64,000 nt of DNA from the NCBI RefSeq assembly GCF_042767895.1, contig NC_091550.1, positions 26,273,776-26,337,775 of the forward strand. The letters run 5' to 3'. The number at the start of each line of letters is the position of its first letter. Within the stretch, counting starts at the first letter, position 1. Below, piece after piece: positions 22,871 through 36,000 of the stretch. The stretch comes from Penaeus vannamei. Lineage: Eukaryota; Arthropoda; Malacostraca; Decapoda; Penaeidae. The notes under the pieces were generated by a model. The model was not told where the DNA came from. It did not search any database and was given only the letters and a program-made list of their open reading frames with translations. The translations under genes and the position numbers were made by a program.

Positions 22871-25800
22871 TAATTATGATGATTTTCATGATAAATCCTT
22901 CATTATATACAATAATGATAATTATGATGATAATGAAAATGATAATGATAATAATAATGATAAAATCATAATTATAGTCATAATTTTGATAATTACTGCA
23001 ATAATAGCAATAATCAACTCTATTCCAATAATTTTCACACTAATAATGACAATAGAAATAACAATAACATCATTATCATTGTCATGATAATTATTACTAT
23101 TGTCATTATTATTTCTAAAATTATCATTATTGCTCTTATTATAAAATTCGTTATAATGATTAAAATAGCTATAATAATTAGCCTAATAATCATTTGAACT
23201 GCAATAATGATGATAATAATGATCATAATAATTGACTATTATTATGATAATCAGAAAGATAATGAGAGTAATGATAATAATGATAATAATTATTATCCAG
23301 TGCATTTATAATCAAATAAAGACCAAAAGTAATGAAATCCCATAAGTCGAAAAAACGTCAAAATCTAGCGTATTACAGCCTTTTGAGAGAAACGTCGAAA
23401 AAAAACCTTTTCACTTTTTATTGGTAATTATGAGGATTTTAACATTAATTCAGGTTATTGTGATGATTTTCATGATAATTCCTTCATTATATAGAGTAAT
23501 GCTGATAATTATGATGATAATGATCTATTCGAATAATTTTCATACTAATAATGACATTAGAAATAATAATAACATCATTATCATTGTCATCATAATTATT
23601 ACTATTGTCATTGTTATTTCTAAAATTATCATAATTGCTTTTATCACTATAAAAATTGTTATAATGATGAAATTGCCTATAATAATTAGCATAATAATCA
23701 TGAAAAATGCAATAATAAGGATAATAAGGAAGAAAATCATGATGATAGTGACTATAATGATAATCATAAAAATAATGACAGTAATGATAGTAATGATGAT
23801 AATAATTATCCAATCCATTTATAATGAAATAAAGCCCAAACGTAATGAAATCTCACAAGTCAAAAAAAGGCAAAATCTAGCCTGTTACAGCCTTATGAGA
23901 GAAACGTCGAAAAAAACCCTTTCTCGCTTTTTATTAATAATTATGAGGATTTTAACATTAATTCCGGGAATTGTAATGATTTTCATGATAATTCCTTCAT
24001 TATATACAATAGTAATGATAATATGATAATGACAATGATAATGACAATAATAATGATAATAATGATAAAATAATCATAATCATTTTGATAATTACTGCAA
24101 CAATAGCAGTAATAAACTCTATTCCAATAATTTTCATACTAATAATGACAATAGAAATAATAATAACATCATTACCATTGTCATTATGATTATTACTATT
24201 GTCATTATTATTTCTAAAATCATCATTATTGCTATTATCATTATAAAAATAGTTATAATGAAAATAGCTATAATAATTAGCATAATAATCATTATAACTG
24301 CAATAATGATAATAATTATGATAATCATGATGATAATGACTATAATGATAATAATCATAAAAACAATGAGTATTAATGATAATGATGATAATATTTATTA
24401 TCCAGTCCATTTATAATGAAATAAAGGCAAGAAGTAATGAAATCCCATAAGTTGAAAAAACGGCAAAATCTAGCGTATCTAAACGGCAAAATCTAGCCTT
24501 TAGAGAGAAACGTCGAAAAAAACTTTTTCGCTTTTTACTGGGAATTATGAGGATTTTAACATTAATTCAGGTAATTGTGATGATTTTCATGATAATTCCT
24601 TCATTATATACAACAATGATGATAATTATGATGATAATGACAATGATAATGACAATAATAATGATAGTAATGATAAAATCATAAATATAATGATAATTTT
24701 GATAATTACTGCGATGATAGCAATAATCAACTCTATTCCAATAATTATCATACTAATAATGACAATAGAAATAATGATATCATTATCATTGTCATTATAA
24801 TTATTACTATTATCATTATCAATTCTAAGATTATCATTTTTGCTATTATCATTATAAAAATTGTTATAATGATGAAAATAGCTATAATAATGAGCATAAT
24901 AATTATTATAACTGAAATAATGATGATAATAATGATAATAATCATGATAATGATAATAATCATAAAATACTGACAAAAAGTCGAAAAAACGGCAAAATCT
25001 AGCGTATTACAGCCTTATGAGAGAAACGTCGAAAATAGTTATAATGATGAAAAGAGCTATGATAATTCATTAAAACTGCAATAATGATGATAAAATCATA
25101 AGAATAATGACAGTAATGATAATAATGATGATAATAATTATTATCCAGTCCATTTATAATGAAATAAAGGTCAAAAGTAATAAAATCCCACAAGTCGAAA
25201 AAACGGCAAAATCTAGCGTATTTTGAGAGATACGTCGAAAAAATACCCTTTTCGCATTTTATTGGTAATTATGAGGATTTTAATATTAATTCAGGTAATA
25301 GTGATGAGTTTCATAATAATTTCTTCATTATATACAATAATGATGATAATTATGATGATAATGTCATTGATAATGATAATAATGATATCATAATTATAAT
25401 GATATTTTTGATAATTACTGCAATAATAGCAATAATCAACTCTATTCCAGTATTTTTTATACAAATAATGACAATAGAAATAATAATAACATCATTATCA
25501 TTGTCATCATAAATATTACTATCGTCATTATAATTTCTAAAATTACCATTATTGCTGTTATCATTATATAAATAATTATAATGAAAATGGCTATAATAAT
25601 TAGCATAATAATTATAACTTGAATAATAATGATAATCATGATGCTAATGACTATGATAATAATAATCATATAAATAATGACAAGTAATGGTAATAATGAT
25701 AATAATTATTATCGAGTCCATTTATAATGAAATAAAGGCCAAAAGTAATAAAATCGAATAAGTGGAAAAAACGGCAAAATCTAGCGTATAATAATATAAT

Positions 25801-28800
25801 AATAACATCATTATATTTAGCCTTTTGAGAGAAACGTCGAAAAAAAACTTTTTCGCTTTTTATTGGTAATTATGAGGATTTCAACATTAATTCTGGTAAT
25901 TGTGATGGTTTTCATGATAATTCATTCACTATATACAATAATGATGATAATTACGATGGTAATGACAATGATGGCAATAATAATGATAATGATAAAATCA
26001 TAATTATAATATTTTTGATAATTACTGCAATAATAGCAATAATCAACTCTATTCCAATAATTTTAATACTAATAATGACAATAGAAATAATAATATCATT
26101 ATCATTGTCATTATAATTATTACTATTTTCCCTAGTACTTCTAAAATTATTATTTTTTTCTATTATCATTATAAAAATAGTTATAATGATGAAAATAGCT
26201 ATAATAATTAGCATAAAAATCATTATAACTGCAATAATGATGATAATAATGATAATCATGATGATTATGACTATAATAATAGTAATCATAAAAATAATGA
26301 AAGTAATGATAATAATGATGATATTAATTATTATCCAGCCCATTTATTATAAAAAAGTCCAAAATTAATAAAATCCCAAAAGTCGAAAAACCGCAAAATC
26401 TAGACTTTTGAGAGAAGCGTCGAAAAAACTTTTTTCGCTTTTTATTGGTAATTATGAGAATTTTAACATAAATTCAGGGAATTGTGATGATTTCATGATA
26501 ATTCCTTCAGTATATACAATAATGATGATAATTATGATGATAATGACATTGATAATGATAATAATGATAATAATGATGAAATCATAATTATAGTGATAAT
26601 TTTGGTAATTACTGCAATAATATCAACAATCAACTCTATTCCATTAATGATCATACTAATAATGACAATAGAAAAAATAATAACATTATTATCATTGCCA
26701 TTATAATTATTACTATTGTCATTATTCTTTCTAAAATTATCATTATTGCTATTACCATTATACAAATAGTTATAATGAAAATAGCTATAATAATTAGCAT
26801 AATAATCATTATAACTGAAATAATGATGATAATGATAATGATGATGATAATGAGTATAATGATAATAAACAAAAATAATGACAGTAATGATAATAATGAT
26901 GATAATAATTATTATCCAGTCCATTTAAAATGAAATAAAGGCCAAAAGGATTTTAATCCCATAAGTCTAAAAATCTAGCGTATTACAGCCTTATGAGAGA
27001 AACGTTGAAAAAAACCATTTTCGCTTTTTATTGGTAATTATGAGAATTTTAACATTAATTCAGGCAATTGTGATGATTTTCATGATAATTCCTTCATTAT
27101 ATACAATAATGATGATAATTATGATGATAATGACAATAATAATGGCAATAATAATGATAATAACGATAAAATCATAATTATAATGATAATTTTGATAATT
27201 TCTGCAATAATAGCTATAATCAACTCTATTCCAATAATTTTCAAACTAATAATGACAATATAAATAATAATAACATCATTATCATTGTCATGATAATTAT
27301 TACTATTGTCATTATTATTTCTAAAATTATTATTATTGCTATTATCATTATAAAAATAGTTATAATAATGAAAATGGCTATAATGATTAGCATAATAATC
27401 ATTATAACTGCAATAATGATAAAATTATAAAAATAATGACAGTAATGATAATAATGATAATTATTATCCAGTCCATTTATTATGAAATCAAGGCTAAAAG
27501 TTATAAAATCCCAAAAGGCGAAAAAAAAACCGGTAAATTCTAGCGTATTATGAGAGAAACGTCAACAAAATCTTTTTCGCTTTTTATTGGTAATTATGAG
27601 GATTTTAACATTAATTCAGGTAATTGTGATGATTTTCATAATAATTATTTCATTATATACAATAATGATGATAATTATGATGATAATGAGAATGATAATG
27701 ACAATAATAATGATGATAATGAGAATGATAATGACAATGATAATGATAATAATGATAAAATCATAAATATTATGATAATTTTGATAATAACTGCAAAGAT
27801 AAAAATAATCTTTATTCCAATAATTTTCACGCTAATAATGACAATAGAAATAATAATAACATCATTATCATTGTCATTATAATTATTACTGTTGTCATTA
27901 TTATTTCTAAAATTATCATTTTTTGCTATCATTATAAAAATAGTGATGAAAATAGCTGTAAGAATGAGGATAATAATTATTATAACTGCAATAATAATAA
28001 TAATATTGATGATAATCATGGTAATGACTATAATGATAATAATCATTAAAAAATGACTAATGATTATAATGATAATAATAATTATTATCCAATCCATTTA
28101 TAAGGAAATAAAGGGCATAAGTAATAAAATCCCATAAGTCGCTTTTTATAGGTAATTATGAGGATTTTAACATTAATTCAGGTAATTGTGATGATTTTCA
28201 TGATAATTCCATCATTATATACAATAATGATGATAATTATGATGATAATGACAATAATAATGATAAAATCATAATTATAATGATATTTTTGATAATTACT
28301 GCAATAATAGCAATAATCAACTCCATTCCAATAATTTTCATACTAATAAGGACAATAGAAATAATAATAACATCATTATCATTGTCATTATAATTATTAC
28401 AATAGTCATTATTATTTCCAAAATTATCATTATTGCTATTATCATTATAAAAATATTTATAATGATGAAAATAGCCTTAATAATTAGCATAATAATCATT
28501 ATAACTGCAATAATGATGATGATAATGATGATAATCACTATAATGATAATAATCATAATGATAATGACAGTAATGATAGTAATGATGATAATAATTATTA
28601 TCCAGTGCATTTATAATGAAATAAAGGCAAAAAGTAATAAAATCCCAGAAGTCGAAAAATGGCAAAATCTAGCGTATTACAGCCTTATGAGAGAAACGTC
28701 GAAATAAAAAACCTTTTTCGCTTTTTATTGGTAATTATGAGGATTTTAACATTAATGCAGGTAATTGTGATGATTTTCATGATAATTCCTTCATTATATA

Positions 28801-30502
28801 AAATAATGATGATAATTATGATGATAATGATATTGATAATTACAATGATAATGATAAGAATAATAAAATCATAATTATAATGATATTTTTGATAATTACT
28901 GCAATAATAGCAATAATCAACTCTATTCCAATAATTTCCATACTAAAAATGACAATAGAAATAATAATAACATCATTATCCTTGGCATTCTAATTTTTAC
29001 TATTGTCATTATTATTTCTAAAATTGTCATTATTGCTATTAGCATTATAAAAATGGGTATAATGATGAAAATAGCTATAATAATTAGCATGATAGTCATT
29101 ATAACTGTAATAATTATGATAAAAATGATGATAATCATGAAAATAATGACTATAATGATAATAATCATAAAAATAATGACAGTAATTATTATGCAGTCCA
29201 TTTAAAATAATATAAAGGCCAAAAGTAATAAAATCCCAAAAGTCGAAAAAACGGCAAATTCTAGCCTTTTGAGATAAACGTCGAGAAAAACCTTTTTCGC
29301 TATTTATTGGTAATTATGAGGATTTTAACATTAATTAAGGTAATTTTGATGATTTTTATGATAATTCCTCCATTATATACAATAATGATGATAATTATGA
29401 TGATAATGACAATGATAATGACAATAATAATGGTGATAATGATAAAATCATAATTATAATGATAATTTTCATAATTACTGCAATAATATCAATAATCAAC
29501 TCTATTCCATGAATTATCATATTAATATTGACAATAGAAATAATAAAATCATCATTATCATTGTCATTATAAATATTACTATTGTCATTATTCTTTCTAA
29601 AATTATCATTATTGCTATTACCATTATACAAATAGTTATAATGAAAATAGCTAAAATAATTAGCATAATGGTCATTATAACTGCAATAATGATGATAATA
29701 ATGATGATAATCATGATGATAATGACTATAATGCTAATAAACATAAAAATAATGACAGTGATGATAATAATGATAATAATAATTATTATCCAGTCCATTT
29801 ATAATGAAATAAAGGCCAATAGTAATAAAATCCCATAAGTCGAAAAACGGCAAAATCTAGCGCATTACAGCCTTTTGAAAGAAACGTCGAAAAAAACATT
29901 TTTTGCTTTTTGTTGGTAATTATGAGGATTTTAACATTAATTAGGGTAATTGTGATGATTTTCATGATAATTCCGTCATTATATACAATAATGATGATAA
30001 TTATGATGATAATGACATTGATAATGATAAGAATGATAAAATCATAATTATAATGATATTTTTGATAATTACTGCAATAATAGCAATAATCAACTTTATT
30101 CCAATATTTTTCATACTAATAATGACAATAGAAATAATAATAACATCATTATCATTGTCATCATAAATATTACTTTTTTCATTATTATTTCTAAAATTAC
30201 CATTATTGCTATTATCATTATAAAAAAAAAATATATATATATATATGAAAATGGCTATAATAATTAGCATGATAATAATTATAACTTGAATAATAATGAT
30301 AATCATGATGCCAATGACTATGATAATAATAATCATTTAATAATGACATTAATGGTAATAATGCTAATAATTATTACCTAGTCCATTTATAAAGAAATAA
30401 AGGCCAAAAGTCATAAAATCCCATAAGTGGAAAAAACGGCAAAATCTAATGTATTACAGCTTCATGGGAGAAACGTCGAGAAAAAACCTTTTACGGTTTT
30501 TA
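22871..30502 (+). repeat. Satellite subfamily A, R orientation, about thirteen units
   Basis: Landmarks of the CCAGTCCATTTATAATGAAA type lie near 23300, 23815, 24405, 25150, 25720, 26340, 26920, 27475, 28095, 28605, 29195, 29805 and 30380. Unit length varies through loss or gain of triplet tracts. Near 25785-25820 (and near 48925-48955 in the second copy) about 35 bp of TAATAATATAATAATAACAT-type text interrupts the core. No gene is seen. Confidence 0.85.
30223..30246. repeat. Poly(A) plus (AT)n microsatellite, short allele
   Basis: A run of A is followed by about eight AT dinucleotides ending at 30246, between ATTATCATTATA and GAAAATGGCTATAA. The corresponding site at 53476-53510 has about 17 AT dinucleotides. 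Confidence 0.9.
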
Positions 30503-31385
30503 TTGGTAATTATGAGGATTTTAACACTATTTCAGGTAATATGATGGTTTTCATAATTTATTCATTATATGCAATAATGATGATAATTATGATGATAATG
30601 ACAATGACAATGACAATAATAATGATAAGGATAAAATCATAATTATAATGATAATTTTGATAATTACTGCAATAATAGCAATAATCAACTCTATTTCAAT
30701 AATTTTCATACTAATAATTACAATAGAAATAATAATAACATCATTATCATTGTCATTATAATTATTACTATTGTCATTAGTAATTCTAAAAATGTTATTG
30801 GTAATTATGAGGATTTTAACATTATTTCAGGTAATTATGATGGTTTTCATAATTTATTCATTATATGCAATAATGATGATAATTATGATGATAATGACAA
30901 TGATAGTGACAATAATAATAAGGATAAAATCAAAATTATAATGATAATTTTGATAATTACTGCAATAATAGCAATAATCAACTCTATTCCAATAATTTTC
31001 ATACTAATAATTACAATAGAAATAATAATAACATCATTATCATTGTCATTATAATTATTACTATTGTCATTAGTAATTCTAAAAATTTTATTGGTAATTA
31101 TGAGGATTTTAACATTATTTCAGGTAATTATGATGGTTTCCGTAATTTATTCATTATATGCAATAATGATGATAATTATGATGATAATGACAATGATAAT
31201 GACAATAATAATAAGGATAAAATCATAATTATAATGATAATTTTGATAATTACTGCAATAATAGCAATAATCAACTCTATTCCAATAATTTTCATACTAA
31301 TAATTACAATAGAAATAATAATAACATCATTATCATTGCCATTATAATTATTACTATTGTCACTAGTAATTCTAAAATTATTAAT
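30503..31385 (+). repeat. Three tandem half-units of subfamily A (about 294 bp each)
   Basis: The word TTGGTAATTATGAGGATTTT starts at 30503, 30798 and 31091, giving spacings of 295 and 293 bp. Each repeat runs from the end of the core through GTCATTATAATTATTACTAT to AGTAATTCTAAAA, that is, about the first half of the usual 580-bp unit. The three are nearly identical to one another, much closer than ordinary neighbouring units, so they arose recently. Confidence 0.85.
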
Positions 31386-31572
31386 TTAGCTATTATCATT
31401 ATAAAAATAGTTATAATGATGAAAATAGCTATAATTACCTTCATAATCATTATAACTGCATGATGATAATCATGATGATAATCATGATGATAATGACTAT
31501 AATAATAATAATCTTAAAAATAATGACAGTCATGATAATAATGGTGATAATAATTATTATCCAGTCCATTTA
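31386..31572 (+). repeat. Second half of a subfamily A unit, cut by the non-LTR element
   Basis: The text completes the unit of the preceding half-unit array and reaches CCAGTCCATTTATTATGGG, where the satellite landmark is broken and retroelement coding sequence begins. Confidence 0.8.
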
Positions 31573-33754
31573 TTATGGGTTACCTATGTAAAGATTTTGC
31601 AGGTTAATGTGACGACGGATTTGGAGGGCTTTGGTTTTGTTACTGTTGATTTTGAGTCCGAGTTCTTTACAGGTCGACTCGAGGAGATTGAGAGCGAGTT
31701 GAGCATTGACATACCTGTTCCTTCCTGTGACAACTAATTGTAAATCATCAGCGTAGGCTAGAAGATGCGTATTGTTTGGGAAGGGGATTTCTACTAGTTT
31801 AACAATTAGGAGGTTGAAAAGAAAAGGGCCCAGGAGGCCGCCTTGAGGTGTACCAGTTTCAAAGGGGTAGAAGTCAGAAGTGTGTCCCTGGAATCTTACT
31901 CGAGCTTTCCTGTTTGAGAGGTAGTCCTTGACCCATTTGAGAACCTTGCCCTTTACGCCTTTCTCAGCAAGTGCGTGTAGTATGGCATCATGGTTGGCAA
32001 GCTCGAAGGCTTTTTCTAGATCGAGGAATACAATCACACTGTCGTTGCCGTCAGTTAAGGACAGGAGGGTAGCGATGTTGTCTGTTGTGCCTGTTCCTTT
32101 TTCATAGGCCAAAATATGTGGATGGAGGGATGGAATGATGTGTTGTAAGCGATGGAGCACAGCACGTTCCATGGTTTTACCTATGCAGGAAAGTAGCGAG
32201 ATAGGTCGGAAGGCATTAGTACTGTCACGTTTGGGTATTGGTATTAAGTTGGCAGATTTCCAGGCTTGGGGCAAGGTTCCTTGGTGATATGAGGCATTAA
32301 ATAGTCTGAGCAGTGTGCCCATACTTGAGGGCCCTAAGTGGTGGAGCATAGAATAGGGTATTTTATCAATACCTGGGGTTGTGTCTTTAGAAGTCTTTGT
32401 ATCTTTCTCGAGTTCAGTTAATGTGAAAGGTGTGTCACTTTGGGCAGGTGAGTCTATAGCTATTTGAATGACTTGTTGTCGGATGGGCTTCAGCTGTTGT
32501 AGCTTCCTTGAAACGGATGCAGGCAGTTGGGTGGATGAACAGCGCGTGGCAAAGGAGAGTGCAAGTCTGTTGGCTTCTGAGTGAGGATGAGGATGTGGTG
32601 CGGGCATTGAGCGTTTTGCTCCTGATGCCAGTCGTAGATTGGTCCACATCTCTTTCAAGGATGTATGAGCAGTTATCGTTTCACACCAAGATAACCAGGC
32701 TTTGGCTTTTATTTCTGAGATTTCCATTTTGACAAGACGTCGTAAGGTGCGAAAAGATTCTAAGATGGTTGGAGAATGGGATCGGTGGAGAGCTTTGCGG
32801 AACATGTTCATTCTATGCTTGAGTTCATGTATCCGGTCGTTGTAGAACCAGCAGTTCTTGTGCGCATGAAGAGTGACATTGGTGAGGGGAATGCTGCTCT
32901 TAGTAGCATTGTGAATGGCATTAGTGAAATCTTTCTCTAGCTGGGTGGCATCTGACGATGGAATGTAGTTGGAGGCCCATCTCTCCATAGCGTCTGTGAA
33001 GAGGGGCCAGTTCGCTTTTTTGAGATTCCATCTTGGTTTGGGTGGGGGGAGAGTAACCCGCGGAATCCGAACGGTAGTGATAGTGGCAAGGTGGTCAGAA
33101 GTTAAATAGGGGTGTAGTTTCCAGTCTGCTATAGGGAGGAGAGAGGTGGAGAGAATGGTGAGGTCTAGTACTCCTCCACGGACATGAGTTGCAATACCGT
33201 TGTTGAGGACAGTAACTTCTGAGAAACTGTCCAGCAGTTCATTGATATATAGACCGGTGTCATTCATTTTGTGTGCAGAAGGGGTAGATTGGTCGGTCCA
33301 AGAGGGGTGATGGGCATTAAGATCACCACAGATGAGAGGTGGTTCATTGGCTGTTATGCCAAATCATTCTTCAAGCTCTAGAGAACAATCTGCTCGAGGA
33401 GGCCGATAAACATTGAAAATGTGGAGGTGTGTTCTGTAGGATTAGTTTGACGCCTATGCTTTCAATGTTTTCTCCACAATCTGGCGGTGGAGTAATCTCT
33501 TCACAGGGTATGGAAGACTTTATAAAAATGGAGATTCCCCGTGACTGATTGGGGATGAAAGGGCTGTGAAACGCTGAGTAGCGGTTAATGGAGAAATTGT
33601 TGGAGGCTGGAAGGAGAGTTTCCTGGAGAACGATGACATCAAAGTTGTCTTCAGTGATTGCTAATGAGAGTGTGGGATAGTTGCACTGAAGGCCAAGAAT
33701 GTTCCATTGTAGAATACTGATGGAGTCTGAAACGGAATGCATAACATTACTCAT
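31573..33754 (-). pseudogene. ORF2 of the Jockey/I-like element: APE endonuclease and RT, copy 1
   Basis: ORF2 probably begins at the ATG at 33752-33754 (MSNVMHSVSDSISILQWNIL), 31 bp after ORF1 stops. Endonuclease motifs follow in order: VIVLQETLL, then GDLNAHH, then TSDH. The frame is broken near 33425 (switch from LQNTPPHF to FNVYRPPRADC) and by a TGA near 33365 (LELEE*FGITANEPP). From 33267 a clean 564-residue frame carries RT motifs FRPISLLSCIGK (353-364), FLDLEKAFE (414-422), GTPQGGLLGPF (472-482) and LAYADDLQL (503-511). It ends GNP-stop, the stop lying at the satellite junction. The RT thumb and any RNase H are lost. Both breaks are also in copy 2, so the element was dead before the block was duplicated. 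Confidence 0.88.
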
Positions 33755-33785
33755 GATGTGATGATGTAAGGGTAAAATTAGTGGT

Positions 33786-34989
33786 TTAATTGAGCTCTTG
33801 CGTGGTCCTGAGTTCATGAGGTTGGTCTGGAATGTGTAAGATTGGTGGAGAGCTGGCGGAAGAGTGGAGTTGTGCCGATTGTTGTGCAGGCGTTGGATTA
33901 CAGAGGCTTGTCTGATTAATCCTGTGAGAAGATGTAGGAAGAGGTGGAAAGTCTTCTGATGATGCAACGACCGAGGTAATTGTACCAGTATCCTGCTGTA
34001 CAGGTTCAGAAGGCATGGATTCTTGGGATGAGGAGGATGTGTTCTTGTGTGGTAAGATGGCAAGGATGTTGTCAATGAGAGTTTGTAAGTGGGAGTGAGG
34101 AATAGAGTGACCCAGGGCTAAAAGGCCAAGTTGAATGGTATTCACTAGGAATGATCCAATCAGTTCAGGAGGAGCTAAGGAAATTGGTGCTTTGTGACTC
34201 ATGAAGGGCTGTGAGACTGGGGAGGTGGCAACTGGTGCAGGAGCAGGAGTAGATAAGGTATGCAGGTTAGCAGCAATAGAAGCTTTGATTGGTTCGTGGC
34301 TGAGAGCAGAAGTGTTGAGGTGTGGTTCTCTTGGTTTGCTCCAATCATGGATCTTTCTCGTGAAGGTTCGAGGCTGAGGGTGCTGCCCTTTTACAGAAGA
34401 ATCAGGCTTTGATAGCAGAGAGCGTCTCATCTCACAGCAGAAGTTCCATGCGTGGTATTTGCCTCCACAGTTTGGGCATTTTGGTTCGGTCTGCTCGCCG
34501 TTTTTGAATTTGGTGAGGCAATTGTCTGTTGGGTGACATTTTGAGCAGATTGCACAGCGTGCAGCAACTTTACTTTGGTTGCGGTGATGTCCATAGCGCT
34601 GCAAGTTGTAGCACCGGAGTGGTTCTGGGATGTATTTGCGAGTTCTAAAGGTCCCAAATATGCCCAGATTGATTTCATCAGGGGGTTCTCTTGACATGAC
34701 CAGGAGAACTTGGCGCGTCTCCTCCTTGATTGGGCGGTATATACAACGTTCAGCAGAGATGACGTCTGGGAGGTCTGTAAGGCGTTGAAGTGGAAAGCCT
34801 ATGAGGATTTTTTCTAAAATTGCTCTGAATTTTCTGGGTTCAGGAACATAAGAGGTAATATTGACAATCTTGCCTGAAGCTAGGGTGGTAAGTGAGTCCA
34901 ACAACGTGCGTGTAGAATCAGTCTTCGGAGTGAGAATGAAGTGGCCATCATTGGTAATTGCTGTGGTGACATCTATAGAAGGGAACTCT
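33786..34989 (-). pseudogene. ORF1 (gag-like, zinc-knuckle) of the Jockey/I-like element, copy 1, N-terminus deleted
   Basis: The frame contains a nucleic-acid-binding gag-like region: an RRM-like part (FPSIDVTTAITNDGHFILTP), then knuckles CYNLQRYGHHRNQS, CAICSKCHPTDNC and CPNCGGKYHAWNFC. The first knuckle has lost its second Cys (Leu) and here also its last (Ser). A Pro/Ser-rich tail ends LRTTQELN at 33786. The 5' part is missing: about 700 bp present in copy 2 (58258 to about 58960) is deleted, fusing the frame to upstream non-satellite sequence. The apparent start at 35132 is therefore an artefact of the deletion. Confidence 0.85.
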
Positions 34990-35415
34990 AATAAAAAAAA
35001 AAGAATGAGATGAATGAGATCATTGACATAAAAATGGAACTCTCTGCACTGTTTGGCATGAAAGTTATCAGTTTGGCGTGCGCGCTCTCGACAAGAAGAC
35101 AATCTCGAATTGGCTACAACAATGGACGGCAACTCGCGGTCCTTGCCAGAAGGAGGTAGCTTCTCTCATTCACAATAAATGTGAAAATTTGATCAGAAGA
35201 CCCTCCGGTGGAATTGGAGCCAACGCTAAACAGGATATCGCCACCCTTGCTGGGACGAGTTGTGATCAGCTGCAGCTGCCGCGCGCTTGGTAGTGGATAG
35301 TTTTGTGCCTACATGATTTAGTAATGCAAACTTTCTCTTTCAGAACCCTAAGGTTCTTTCAAAACTATGTTTCGGGTTTCCATGTAAGCCCTATTGTATT
35401 GTCTCTCTTTGTCAG
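34990..35415. other. Non-satellite block 5' of the non-LTR element, copy 1
   Basis: About 425 bp of mixed-composition sequence separates the retroelement from subfamily B satellite. It begins with a run of A left by the deletion. A 71-codon plus-strand frame (35078-35293) is kept in copy 2 with one amino-acid change, but I recognise nothing in it. A small stem AGAACC-CTAA-GGTTCT lies at 35342-35357. It may be the 5' untranslated region of the element or an older insertion. Confidence 0.5.
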
Positions 35416-36000
35416 CAAATATTAATGATAATAATGACAATAATGATAATTATAGAGCCCATTCATGATGAAAATATGCAAAAATTAATTAAATCACAGA
35501 AGTCGATCAACCCTTATGAGAGAATAGACGAAAATTTTGCAAATAATCCCATTGATATTGACAATAATGATTATAATAATGATAACAATAATAAAACATT
35601 AATTATAATGATAATTTGGATAATGAAATATTAATATTACTATTTCAGTTATCATTATTGTTATAATCATTATTAAAATAGTTATAATGATGAAAATGGC
35701 ATAATAATTATGGCGATAATTAATATAATGATATCAATTATGATATTAATGGCGATAATTAATATAATGATATTAATTATGATATTAATGTCAATAATGA
35801 TAATAATGATGATAATAATTATAAAGCCCATCCATAATGAAAAAGGCCAAAGGTAAAATATTCCCAAAAGTAGAAAAAACAGCGAAATCTAGGGAAATTT
35901 AGATTTTTGAGGAAATAGTCGAAAAATTTTTTTTTTCGAGTTAAAATGATAATTTTGATGATTTTAGCAATAATTCTGCTAATTATGATGATTTTCATGA
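35416..36000 (+). repeat. Satellite subfamily B, R orientation, cut by the assembly gap
   Basis: The CCCATCCATAATGAAAAAGG landmark lies near 35827. A 39-bp segment starting TGGCGATAATTAATATAATG is tandemly doubled at 35711-35788 but single in the second copy near 59685. The block ends in mid-word at the gap and its continuation is seen at 59933. Confidence 0.85.

Larger units (their letters stand above)
31573..34989 (-). mobile_element. Jockey/I-group non-LTR retrotransposon relic, copy 1
   Basis: On the minus strand: an ORF1 (gag-like, zinc knuckles) lacking its 5' part, then an ORF2 with APE-type endonuclease and reverse transcriptase, cut just after the RT palm. No poly(A) tail, thumb or RNase H is present, and satellite begins directly at the cut. 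Clade assignment is from domain order and motif style only; Jockey, I or a close relative is likely. Confidence 0.85.

Noticed and set aside
3094..31400. Dozens of open frames of 60-207 codons made of Ile/Met or Asn/Tyr/His runs on both strands (for example 9174-9797 and 23421-24026), which look like hydrophobic membrane peptides.
   Set aside because: They are translations of ATN triplet satellite. They overlap on both strands, are broken differently in each unit, and have no conserved start context or domain.
32435..32732. Small frames at 32435-32647 (minus) and 32508-32732 (plus), repeated at 55700-55997.
   Set aside because: They lie inside the reverse transcriptase frame in other phases. 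Their apparent conservation only reflects the duplicated block.
33786..35132. A 448-codon frame read as an intact gag-like protein with a novel N-terminus.
   Set aside because: The first roughly 45 codons come from non-satellite upstream sequence joined by the 700-bp deletion; copy 2 shows the original N-terminus starting at 58697.
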